From Rhodothermales bacterium (GTDB lineage Bacteria > Bacteroidota > Rhodothermia > Rhodothermales > Bin80), in NCBI GenBank assembly GCA_028278205.1, contig JANQES010000079.1, forward strand, positions 1-35,161: a stretch of DNA of 35,161 nucleotides, read 5' to 3'. Shown one piece after another: positions 8,701-16,100 of this stretch. Under the pieces are notes generated by a model. The model was not told the DNA's origin, ran no database searches, and saw only the letters and a program-made list of their open reading frames with translations. The translations under genes and the position numbers were made by a program. Positions within the stretch are counted from its first letter, which is position 1. Every line of letters starts with the position of its first letter.

Positions 8701-9021
8701 GCCGGCCCCATCGTCGGCGAGCGCACCCTGGGCATCCTCGTCGGCCCTGCTACCGGCCACCAGCTCATCGACGGCGGCGGCATCACCGTGCCCGGCGCGC
8801 GGCTCTACGACAACGACGGCCACTGGTTCTGGGAAGGCGAAGGCGTCACGCCCGACTTCGAAGTCTGGGACGACCCCAACATCCTCGTCCAGGACCGCGA
8901 TCCGCAGATCGAAAAGGTGGTCGAAGAAGTCCTGAAACTGCTCCGCACGAATCCCCCCGTCATGACGCCGGCCCCGCCACTCGAAGACCGGACGGCGAGA
9001 GGGTTGAAGGCGCAGAATTGA
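5779..9021 (+). CDS. Secreted tricorn-like protease (S41 peptidase with beta-propellers and PDZ)
   Basis: This 1080-residue protein is close in length to archaeal tricorn protease. A signal peptide is clear (1-19, ending AYGQ), so it acts in the periplasm or outside. Residues about 30-650 contain many WD40-like/Tol-type propeller repeats with the hallmark SPDG (SWPRFSPDGSAIAYT and similar). A tricorn C1 region follows, then a PDZ domain around 760-850 and the S41 core. Likely catalytic residues are His737 (SAGHTY), Ser961 (GWAGSGGD) and a Glu at 1019 or 1021 (WEGEGVTPD), matching the His-Ser-Glu arrangement known for tricorn. The start has a good AGAGGAA ribosome site. Its likely role is peptide degradation or nutrient peptide processing. 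It stands alone, followed by a hairpin terminator. Confidence 0.92.
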   Translation: MKKLALLAVALFVIHSAYGQINARLMRYMDVSDTQITFVYGGDIWVMPKTGGTAIQVTHSPGEESWPRFSPDGSAIAYTASYNGNQDVYVMPTLGGMPTRITYQSHTDRMVDWHPDGEHLLFASGRESGRQSFRQFYLVSKDGGFPEKLKVPYGELASYSPDGNHLAYITKITENYPFKRYRGGLASDIIIYDLRANTAENITNNHANDGKPAWVGDNVYFLSDQGPNMRLNIWVYDIQAKTTSQITRFDDFDISHMSAGSRDIVFEAGGTLYLMDLASRQYQPVAVNVVSDLSVEMPQSKDVSRQIANMTAAPEGKRIVFEARGELFNVPASEGYVMNMTQSSGAFDHNPAWSPDGEHIAYWSDRSGEYEIYLQASDGQAAPRKLTNRRGGFGYSLFWSPDSKKLAFFSQTNDISVVDVESGTVTVAGNTNWNVSHGASFRYAIAWSPDSKWLAFNQGLENVHQAIFLYDLENNRAHQATSGFFNDTNPVFSTDGKYLFYLTNRNLAPSYSAMGDGTWVYPNATQIASLSLPPDAPSLLHAKNDDLEKKEKAPKDTAGVTVEVDFDNLEARLVLLPPDAGNIQRLMPFDGKLVYLRAPNTGAGFGPSSLIVYDLEKREEETIMERVSRAAVTADGKALLVGSSGKYGIIKPAPKQKIDKPIPTDGLVMNLVPREEWRQIFTDTWRRHRDFFYDPEMHQVDWDALRDRYGALIEDARTRWDVAFVQSNLAAELSAGHTYTRAGDVERVTPRVTGFLGIDWELDNDKYRIKRIVRPAAWDTEVRSPFDQPGVDVQVGDYILSVNGMALDPAKDPYAAFEGLSGKTVSLAVSRAGDEADSQHLIIQCLTQGEEVNLRYLEWIENNRKMVDELSDGQLGYVYMSNTGGRGQRELVRMYYGQLDKQGFIIDERFNGGGQLADRFLELLQRPVVYNLHWRHGRDHTWPTKTNTGPAGMLINGWAGSGGDGLPWAFQELEAGPIVGERTLGILVGPATGHQLIDGGGITVPGARLYDNDGHWFWEGEGVTPDFEVWDDPNILVQDRDPQIEKVVEEVLKLLRTNPPVMTPAPPLEDRTARGLKAQN

Positions 9022-9064
9022 GAATTGAGGCGGCTTCGTGAAGATGGATTGCAGAGTTGCGGGC

Positions 9065-9100
9065 TTCCTGGACCTGGGAACTTGTTCCTGGGTCCAGGAA
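9065..9100 (+). terminator. Hairpin terminator after the tricorn-like protease gene
   Basis: A 10-bp perfect stem TTCCTGGACC/GGTCCAGGAA (9065-9074, 9091-9100) has a further inner pairing GGAAC/GTTCC, then TGTTTATT. It is composed of near-copies of a CCTGG/GAAC word and may belong to the same structural class as the longer word hairpins in this window. It fits a terminator between the protease gene and the FRG gene, although the T-run is weak. Confidence 0.6.
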
Positions 9101-9160
9101 TGTTTATTAATGGGTATAGCATGAGTTAGGCTTCAAGTAAAACCGACTGTCAGCAGCCAA

Positions 9161-9967
9161 ATGAACGTAAGGATCGAGAAATGGGAAGAGTTTCAGGCTG
9201 AGTGTAACAGCCTGTCACGCCCTAAAGAACGATGGATCTTTCGCGGACACCAATCTTCAGACTGGAAACTCTCTACAACGCTTGAGAGGACGCTTAACCG
9301 ACTTACGCCGTCCGATGAAAATACACGAGAGGCTGAATCTTTTCTTCTCCGCGAGTTCAAACGTCACTTTCACCGGTATTCGCAGTCTGTTCCTCATGAA
9401 GACGATACCCTGGAATGGCTAGCGTTAATGCAACATCATGGAGCACCAACACGACTTCTTGATTGGACTTTTTCAGAATACGTCGCACTCTTTTTCGCGC
9501 TCGACGGAGTTGCCGAAGGCTGCGAATGCATGGTTTGGGCTGTAAATCAGAAACAATGTTGGGAAAAGTTCAAGAGTGAATTACCGGAAGAACATCTGCA
9601 AAGTCTCAACGAGGATGACAAAGATCGCAGGGTTCTCAATTGGGCACTAAATGAGTTCCCCAACCCTCTCATATGCCCGCTGAATCCATTCCGATTGAAT
9701 GACCGTCTAGCAATACAGCGAGGAACGTTTTTAGTGCCGCTGGATCCTAATCGAACATTCATGGATAACTTCAACGAGCCTATTGGGCGCAATGAAGCTC
9801 TATTTAAGAAGATGACCATTCAGTGCTCACGAGATTTCCTACATAAAGCCCTGACCGAACTACACAAAATGAATATTTCGAATGTGACCCTGTTTCCCGG
9901 AATTGACGGCTTTGCTCGATCTCTGAACACCACTGTCCTCCTTCCGCATTTGCGGCCTCAAATATGA
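9161..9967 (+). CDS. FRG-domain protein
   Basis: This 268-residue protein matches the FRG domain: the naming motif is in RWIFRGHQSSDWKL (24-37, Phe27-Arg28-Gly29), followed by the second hallmark QHHGAPTRLLDWT (91-103). The domain's biochemical activity is not established. It turns up in accessory and mobile regions and is sometimes suspected to be a toxin or defence effector. No signal peptide or membrane helix is visible, so it should be cytoplasmic. The gene is visibly AT-richer than its flanks and uses different codons, suggesting horizontal acquisition. A ribbon-helix-helix antitoxin-like gene starts 31 bp downstream on the same strand, so a toxin-regulator pair is a reasonable but untested reading. 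Confidence 0.85.
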   Translation: MNVRIEKWEEFQAECNSLSRPKERWIFRGHQSSDWKLSTTLERTLNRLTPSDENTREAESFLLREFKRHFHRYSQSVPHEDDTLEWLALMQHHGAPTRLLDWTFSEYVALFFALDGVAEGCECMVWAVNQKQCWEKFKSELPEEHLQSLNEDDKDRRVLNWALNEFPNPLICPLNPFRLNDRLAIQRGTFLVPLDPNRTFMDNFNEPIGRNEALFKKMTIQCSRDFLHKALTELHKMNISNVTLFPGIDGFARSLNTTVLLPHLRPQI

Positions 9968-9998
9968 CCCAAAACGCAGCCTAACTCCGCTGAATCCT

Positions 9999-10226
9999 AT
10001 GAGAGACGACTATGACTTCTCGGATTCGAAGCCGAATCCGTACGCGAAGCACTTGAAGAAGCAAATCACCATCCGCCTGGGCACGGACGTCATCGCGTAC
10101 TTTAAGAAGATGGCTGACGAGACGGGGGTGCCCTATCAGAGTTTAATCAACCTGTACCTGCGCGATTGCGCGGCGACGGGCCGTACGTTAACGATGGCGT
10201 GGGAGAGCGAGGAGGACGCAGAATAG
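9999..10226 (+). CDS. Ribbon-helix-helix antitoxin-like protein (BrnA/CopG type)
   Basis: This 75-residue protein has an N-terminal DYDFSDSKPNPYAKHLKKQ tail and then a ribbon-helix-helix pattern: strand ITIRLGTDV, helix IAYFKKMADETG, turn and helix VPYQSLINLYLRDCA. This is typical of antitoxins that dimerise and bind their own operator. The expected partner for a BrnA-like protein is a BrnT toxin encoded just upstream, but no BrnT-like frame is present. The upstream gene is instead an FRG-domain protein. It may therefore be an orphan or have an atypical partner. The next gene (methyltransferase) starts 7 bp after its stop, so they may be co-transcribed. Confidence 0.75.
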   Translation: MRDDYDFSDSKPNPYAKHLKKQITIRLGTDVIAYFKKMADETGVPYQSLINLYLRDCAATGRTLTMAWESEEDAE

Positions 10227-10233
10227 ATAAGCT

Positions 10234-10962
10234 ATGGCCGGCGCTATCGTTGACAAAGTCAGTGCCTTTGCAAGACGCCATCGCGGTCTGCTCGGCTTCA
10301 CGTTGCGGAAGCTTGCCGATGCCAATTTGATCCTCTTTCCCATTAACGAGAAAAAGGGAAGAGAAACGCTTCGACTCATTCGCCGGGTCAAAAGGGAGAA
10401 ACGGCTTTTGCAGGCCTACCATCAGGCGTACAACCTGATCCGCGCCGTAGAAGCAACGAGCAAGATTCCCGGCGACCTCGCCGAGGTGGGCGTTTACAAA
10501 GGAGGTTCTGCGAAGCTCATCTGCGAAGTCAAAGCCGGACGTGCGTTGCACCTTTTTGATACCTTCGAAGGGCTTCCCGCCGTAGGATCCACCGATGCGC
10601 CCATCTTTCGCGAGGGCAAGTACAGCGCTCCTTCCGTCGATGAGGTCAAGACGTATTTGCAGGGGTACGCCAACCTGGCGTTTCACGTAGGCCTGTTTCC
10701 TGAAACAGCAGGTCCCGTTCAGGAGACGATGTTTTCTTTTGTTCACCTGGACGTGGACCTCGTGAAGAGCACCGAGGACTGTCTTGAATTTTTCTACCCC
10801 CGCATGAACCCCGGAGGCATTATTCTTTCTCAGGATTATGCCTTTTCCGGCGTACGAGAAGCCATCAACACGTTCTTTGCCGGCAGACCGGAGCCGGTGA
10901 TGGAGTTATGCAGCACCCAATGTATGATTGTGAAGCTGGGGAACTTGTACGAATGTTGCTAA
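10234..10962 (+). CDS. TylF/MycF-type O-methyltransferase (class I SAM-dependent)
   Basis: This 242-residue protein resembles the TylF family, which methylates sugar hydroxyls with S-adenosylmethionine and a divalent metal. Motif I is visible as DLAEVGVYKGGSAKLIC (about 81-97), followed by LHLFDTFEGLP, the metal-binding FVHLDVDLVKST and PGGIILSQDY. The N-terminus is basic and lacks a signal peptide. Outside antibiotic clusters, such enzymes often modify surface or exopolysaccharide sugars. The main polysaccharide genes here are 8-20 kb away, so the substrate is unknown. It follows the ribbon-helix-helix gene by 7 bp. Confidence 0.85.
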   Translation: MAGAIVDKVSAFARRHRGLLGFTLRKLADANLILFPINEKKGRETLRLIRRVKREKRLLQAYHQAYNLIRAVEATSKIPGDLAEVGVYKGGSAKLICEVKAGRALHLFDTFEGLPAVGSTDAPIFREGKYSAPSVDEVKTYLQGYANLAFHVGLFPETAGPVQETMFSFVHLDVDLVKSTEDCLEFFYPRMNPGGIILSQDYAFSGVREAINTFFAGRPEPVMELCSTQCMIVKLGNLYECC

Positions 10963-10983
10963 TCCAGGCTACCACCACGCCCT

Positions 10984-11268
10984 CTAAAGCGTCTCCGGCC
11001 ACCGTTGCCGCTCATGAAAGATGCGGAGCAGATGCACCGCCTCGCGGCCTAGCCGATAGACGACCAGATAAGGCGTCTTCCGAATCACCAGTTCACGCGT
11101 CCCGGCGATTCTGCCGGGGCGACCGATCCCCGGAAAATCTTCCAGCCGCCCGACGGCGTCGAGGATCCTTGACGCTACCTGCGAAGCCGCATCAGGGTCA
11201 TGCTTTTCGATATACCGGCGCAGCTTCGCCAGGTCTGCGACGGCCTGCCGGCTCCACACCAGGGTCAT
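10984..11268 (-). CDS. ParE/RelE-family toxin
   Basis: This 94-residue protein has the RelE/ParE fold signature: TLVWSRQAVADLAKLRRYIEKHDPDAA at the start, LEDFPGIGRPGR in the middle and a C-terminal strand VHLLRIFHERQRWP. The helix pattern with 'PGIGRPG' favours ParE (gyrase poison) over mRNA-cleaving RelE, but this cannot be settled by eye. It overlaps the upstream antitoxin gene by four bases (ATGA), typical of co-regulated toxin-antitoxin pairs. It is convergent with the TylF-like gene, with about 20 bp between stops. Confidence 0.88.
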   Translation of the reverse strand: MTLVWSRQAVADLAKLRRYIEKHDPDAASQVASRILDAVGRLEDFPGIGRPGRIAGTRELVIRKTPYLVVYRLGREAVHLLRIFHERQRWPETL

Positions 11269-11588
11269 AGCGGCGCCTCATGCTCGTGCTCGGTGCCCCA
11301 ACTGGAGAGCCAGGCAGCCACCTTCTCATGCTCAACCACGCGCCCTTGCTCCACGTCGGCGATGCCGGCGATGACGGCTTCGAGAAAGCGTTGCTTCTCG
11401 CGCAATTCGTCGAACGCCACCGGCGAGAGCATCACTGCGGCAGGGCGGCCATTTTGCGTGATCACAAGCGGCATGTCTTGCCCGGCGAGGTCTTTGAGCA
11501 CACGCGCCGCCTTCGCTTTAAAATCACCCAGCGGCATGATGCTATCAGAAACACGAAGGTCTTTCATCACAGAAGGTAAAAAGTTCAT
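11265..11588 (-). CDS. Phd/YefM-family antitoxin
   Basis: This 107-residue protein has the Phd/YefM N-terminal DNA-binding pattern: MPLGDFKAKAARVLKDLAGQDMPLVITQNGRPAAVMLSP, followed by a helical toxin-binding tail. The start could be the ATG at 11588 or the ATG at 11567 (MKDLRV), which fits family length better; neither has a strong ribosome site. It is expected to neutralise the ParE-like toxin encoded by the overlapping downstream gene and to repress the operon. An AT-rich repeat site directly upstream (11586-11630) is a plausible operator. Confidence 0.85.
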   Translation of the reverse strand: MNFLPSVMKDLRVSDSIMPLGDFKAKAARVLKDLAGQDMPLVITQNGRPAAVMLSPVAFDELREKQRFLEAVIAGIADVEQGRVVEHEKVAAWLSSWGTEHEHEAPL

Positions 11589-11630
11589 AAAAGGACTAAA
11601 AACGAACTAAAAACAGTCCATAAAAAGATT
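11586..11630 (-). promoter_or_regulatory. Candidate operator/promoter of the toxin-antitoxin operon
   Basis: Two direct copies of (G/A)ACTAAAAAC (11594-11603, 11605-11614) are 11 bp apart, about one DNA helical turn. They are bracketed by GGACT (11593-11597) and AGTCC (11615-11619) and by two CATAAAA(A)G copies. Phd/YefM antitoxins bind paired palindromic sites, so an autoregulatory role is likely but inferred. Confidence 0.45.
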
Positions 11631-11684
11631 AGGTTCCCGTATCTTTAACAATCCACGACACCCACTGTACCCCCACCCGATCTC

Positions 11685-12977
11685 ATGAAGCCCTCCCTTC
11701 GTCGCGCCCCGTTCGTCCTCGCTGTGGCGGTCCTGACCCTCTGCGGATGCCGCGCGAGCGCCCCGGCGACGCCTCCGCCCCAGGCAGCGCCAGCGCAGGC
11801 GGCAGCCGCCGATACGCTCAGCCGCGCTGAACGGTGGCAGCAAGACCTGGCGTTCCTGGCAGATGAACTGCCGCGCCGGCACAAAGACCTTTTCGTCCAC
11901 CTCGACTCTACCGCGTTCCAGGCCGCAGCCACCGCCTTCGAGGCGCAGATTCCGGACTTTGAGGATTCCAAAATCATCGTCGAGATGATGCGGCTCGTGG
12001 CGATGGCGGGCGATGCGCACACCGGCATCCGGTTTGGCGGCACCGGGTTTCGGCGCTATCCGTTGGGGGTCTTCTGGTTCGAAGACGGCCTCTACGTCAC
12101 CCAGGCCGACAGCGCGCACCGGCAGATGCTCGGCGGGCGGATCGTGTCGGTTGGAGGGATGCCCATCGACGAGGTCATCGAACAGCTTCAGACGGTGATT
12201 GCTGCGGAGAACGAGATGCAGTTTCGCCAGTCGGTGCAGCGCTACCTGATGACGCCGGAAATACTGGCCGCGCTCGGCGTGGTCGCAGATAGCGACGGCA
12301 ACGTCTTCACGCTCGACCTGGGCGAGGGCGCGCCGCGTCCGTTCGCCGTGACGCCGGTCAGCAAGCCCTTCAACGCCCTTCAGGTGGGGCCGTCTGAGCC
12401 GGATGAGCGCCCTCTCTACCTCCGCCGCACACGCGCGATTTACTGGCACACGTTCCTTCCGGAAAGCCGGACGATGTACGTGCAGTACAACCAGTGCCGC
12501 GTAGATCCGGCCCTGCCGATGAAACGATTCGCCGAGCAGGTGTTCAGAGAAGCCGACAGCCTGGGCGCCGAGCGCATGGTCATCGACCTACGGCTCAACA
12601 GCGGCGGCAATTCTATTATTTTCCGCCCCTTTTTGCAGCAGCTCAAGAGCCATCGCCTCAATGCCGAAGGCCGGTTGTTTGTGTTGATCGGTCGCCGGAC
12701 GTTTTCGTCGGCGTTGCTCAATGCGTTGGAATTGCAAAAACAAACCGAGGCCGTGCTGGCCGGCGAGCCGACGGGCGGCAAACCCAATCATTTCGGCGAG
12801 GTGCGCACCTTCCAACTGCCTCACTCCCGCCTGACGATCCATTACTCTACCAAATACTTCACCATCGTCCCCGGCGACCCACCATCGCTCGAACCCGACC
12901 GGCGCATCCCCATCACGTTCAAAGACTTCGAAGCCGGCGCCGATCCGGTATTGGAAGCGGTACTGACAGGGTTTTGA
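11685..12977 (+). CDS. S41-family peptidase lipoprotein
   Basis: This 430-residue protein has a lipoprotein signal (basic start, hydrophobic stretch, then LCGC with Cys22 as the probable lipid anchor). An Ala/Pro-rich linker follows. The C-terminal half has the tail-specific protease core: IDLRLNSGGNS, then IGRRTFSSA with Ser341 or Ser342 as candidate nucleophile, and EPTGGKPNHFGEV. No clear PDZ domain is visible, although the stretch RIVSVGGMPIDEVIEQL resembles the end of one. It is probably anchored in the cell envelope; its substrate is unknown. It is monocistronic, divergent from the toxin-antitoxin operon and convergent with the histidine kinase gene, with a terminator between. Confidence 0.85.
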   Translation: MKPSLRRAPFVLAVAVLTLCGCRASAPATPPPQAAPAQAAAADTLSRAERWQQDLAFLADELPRRHKDLFVHLDSTAFQAAATAFEAQIPDFEDSKIIVEMMRLVAMAGDAHTGIRFGGTGFRRYPLGVFWFEDGLYVTQADSAHRQMLGGRIVSVGGMPIDEVIEQLQTVIAAENEMQFRQSVQRYLMTPEILAALGVVADSDGNVFTLDLGEGAPRPFAVTPVSKPFNALQVGPSEPDERPLYLRRTRAIYWHTFLPESRTMYVQYNQCRVDPALPMKRFAEQVFREADSLGAERMVIDLRLNSGGNSIIFRPFLQQLKSHRLNAEGRLFVLIGRRTFSSALLNALELQKQTEAVLAGEPTGGKPNHFGEVRTFQLPHSRLTIHYSTKYFTIVPGDPPSLEPDRRIPITFKDFEAGADPVLEAVLTGF

Positions 12978-13122
12978 ATTTTAGATTTTGGATTTTGGAT
13001 TGGGAGGTTTCTGATCCCTTTTTAATAAACGAAAAAGCCGCGACGGTCGGGTCCGCTGCGGCTTTTTCTTTTGAGATGACGGTGCAGGATGAGACCAATC
13101 CAAAATCTAAAATCCAAAATGG
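12977..13122. repeat. Word hairpin (GATTTTGG/GATTTTAG) flanking a terminator
   Basis: The left arm at about 12979-13003 (near-copies of ATTTTAG, ATTTTGG) faces the right arm at 13094-13122 (CCAATCCAAAATCTAAAATCC and more). The arms sit just after the S41 gene stop and just before the kinase gene stop. Between them lies the GC-rich terminator hairpin at 13032-13067. The same word builds the hairpin at 17305-17411, on the other side of the kinase gene. Confidence 0.8.
13032..13067. terminator. Bidirectional rho-independent terminator
   Basis: A perfect 10-bp stem AAAAAGCCGC/GCGGCTTTTT has a 16-nt loop and lies between two convergent genes (S41 lipoprotein and histidine kinase). The A-run on one side and the T-run on the other let it work in both directions. 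Confidence 0.88.
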
Positions 13123-13124
13123 AA

Positions 13125-16100
13125 TCATTCCGCCAGGGGTAGGCGGATCCAGAACGTCGTGCCTTCGCCTTCGTCGGTTTCGAAGCCGATGACGCCGTTG
13201 AAGGCTTCGATGCTGCGCTGGGCGATAGCCAGACCGAGGCCGGTGCCGCTGGTTTTGGTCGAGAAGTTGGGTTCGAAGATCTTGTCGCGTAAATCTTCGG
13301 GGATGCCGTGGCCGGTGTCGGTGACGGTGCTGTAGGCGAAGGCGGGGCGTCCGTCGTGGGCTTCTTCGTGGCGCGTGGCAACGAGGACGTGGCCATCGTC
13401 GTCGTGCAGGGCCTGGAGGGCATTTTTGATGAGATTGATGTAAATCCGGCGCAGTTCTTCGCGGTCGGCTTCGAGCACGAGGGGGGTGGGGTCGAGGTCG
13501 AGGTCGATGACGGAGCCGGCTTCTTCCTGCATCAGGGCTACCGCCTCGCGGACGACGGCGTTGAGGTCGAGGCGTTCGAGCATCCGCGTGGGCATGCGCG
13601 CAAACGAGGAAAATTCGTTGGCGATGCGCGCCAGCGAGTCGATCTGTTCGACGAGCGTGCCGGTGATGCGCTCGAAAAGACGGGCAAAGCGCCCCTGCCG
13701 GGTACTGCTGTCCGGGACGGCGGCGCCGTTGCCTGCCGTCTCGACGTCTTCGTAGGCCCGGCGCAGGTGCTGCACCGACAGCTTCATCGGCGTCAGGGGA
13801 TTTTTGATCTCGTGGGCCACCTGCCGGGCCATCTCGCGCCAGGCCAGTTGCCGCTCTTGCTGGGCCAACTGGCGGCGGCTCTCGGCCAGTTGCGACTGCA
13901 TCTCGTTGAACGTCTCGACCAGCTCGCCCACCTCGTCGTTGGTCTCGACGGGCAGCATCCGCTCGAAACGCCCTCTGGCGACGTCTTCGAGGCCTTCACG
14001 CAGCCGGGCGATGGGCCGGGCCAGGGCATTAGCCAGCAACGACGCCGTGCCCATCACCAACACCACCAGCGCCAGCAGCGCGCCGAAGAGATAGGCCACG
14101 GTGCGCGCCCGTTCTTCTTCGATGCGTTCTTGTTCGGGCAACGTCGGCACCGAGATGACGTAGCGAGGGCGCCCCTGTTCGTCGAGCAACGCGCGGTAGC
14201 CGGCGGTGTAGGTGAAGGTGCCCAGTTCTTCTTCGACGAACGTAAACTGGTAGCCGTCGAGGTTCAACGCTTCGAAAGCCTTGATGGGCAGCCGGTCGTC
14301 GATGAGGCGGTCCTGGATGAGTTGCGGGCGGCTGTAGTTGATCAGGCGCTCGTCCTGGTACAGGTTCAGATCCAACCCGACGCGGGCTGCCAGCGAGTCG
14401 ATGCGGGTGCGTTCGAGGACGCGGTAGCTCATCTCGTCGCCCTGGGCTTCGAGCGCCAGCGTTTCTTCGACGCGCTGGAGGTGTTGCCGCAGCCAGCTTT
14501 GCACAGCCCGGTCGTTTTCTTCAGTCACCACGCGTACCCCGACGAAGCCGACAGCCGTCACGGCGATGATGCCGACGATCAGAAAGGCGTTGAGCACTTT
14601 ATCGCGAAAACGCACACGCGGCGCCGGCAGCAACCCGGCCTGCCGGCGCAGATACAATCCGATCCCATAAAACGGCAACCCGACCAGCAACCCGGCCACG
14701 GTCAGGCGGAGGAGGTAATAGAGATGATCGAAGGTGGAGATGGCCGAGGCGCGCACGGCCACCACCCGTTGCTCTACCGGCTCGAGGATGGGCGAGGGCG
14801 AGAGCCCGGCCCGTTCGCGCTGGTAATACGTTCGGAAGCGTCGCTCTTTCACCTCTTCAGACCGCCACTGCTCGGGCTGGATCACGAGGGCTTTTCGGAC
14901 GGCTTCGTCGAGACGATAGCGTCCGAAGTTGCGCCCGAAGCTTCGGACGAGCACGCCATCGCGGAAGACGGCCAGCGAGAGGTTGGCGTAGAGGTTGCTG
15001 AAGCCCGCCGGCAAGAGCACCCGGAGGAAGGGCGTGTTGGCCTCGTGGAGCAGGGCGTGCGGTTCGGCCTGCGCCATGATCCAGCCCAGCGGCTCGGCCT
15101 GGCTGGCATCGCGAACGGCCGCGATGCCGGCATACTGAAACCGGTCGGGGTCGAGCCGCCCGGTCATGGGTTCGACGAGGATGTCTTGCGAGCCGTCGGC
15201 ATACATCCGTTGCAGCATATCGAACTGCTGGACATCGCCTTGTTCGAGAACGCGCTGGTTGAGCCGATCCTCCGAAACGTCGAACCGTCCGAGGGGCCTG
15301 CCCCGGGCATCGAGGAAGACGAGGCTGACGTCGTAGGAGCCCATCGAGGAAAGCAAAGAGCCCCGGAGCAGCCCGAAGGCCAGCGAATCGAGATAATCCC
15401 GCCGCCGCGCGGAGTCTTCCGGGCCGGTCAACGCGGGAATAACCGTGGGCTCCGACCGCGCCTGATCGAGCACTTCTCTGAGAGCAAACAGCACGCCGGG
15501 GTCGTGCCCCTGATCGAACGACTCAGCGGCTCTCTGCATCTGGATGCGTCGTTGTTCGGCCAGGCCGCTGTAAAAAAGCGGATAGAGCAACATGCTCATC
15601 ACAAAGATAGCCGGAAGCACGCTGCGGAGCGTCAGCCAGCCCAGCCCGCTGCCGGGCCGCGCAAACCCCCAGGCGGCCAATCCAAACCCGACGACGAGAA
15701 AAGCCAGCGCGACGGGCCACGCCACCAGGGCCTCTACGTCGGACGCCGCGTAGACCGCTACGAGCGGCCCGCCAATGGCTACGAGCACGCCCAGGCCCAG
15801 CGCCCAGGACGCCCCCCCTGCCGAATCCTCGCGCACAGGCTGGCCCATCACCATCCACGCCAGCGAGACGATGAGCATCACCACAGACAGCGTACAGACC
15901 AGCAACGTGCAAAAGATGAGCAGGATGAGCGACCGGGGAAACAGATCTTCGCGGGCAAAGAAGTCGAGGGTGCTGTCGAGCACGGTGTGGCGCGCAACCT
16001 CGGCCAGCACCAGCATCAACCCGAAGGCCAGCAAGACCGTCAGGGCCAGACCGGCCAGGAGCCGCCACGGCGACGCCGCCAGCCCGCGCAGCCGTTGCAT

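Noticed and set aside
9999..10226. Complete BrnT/BrnA toxin-antitoxin system
   Set aside because: Only the BrnA-like protein is present. No BrnT-like frame lies in the 9100-10000 interval on either strand.
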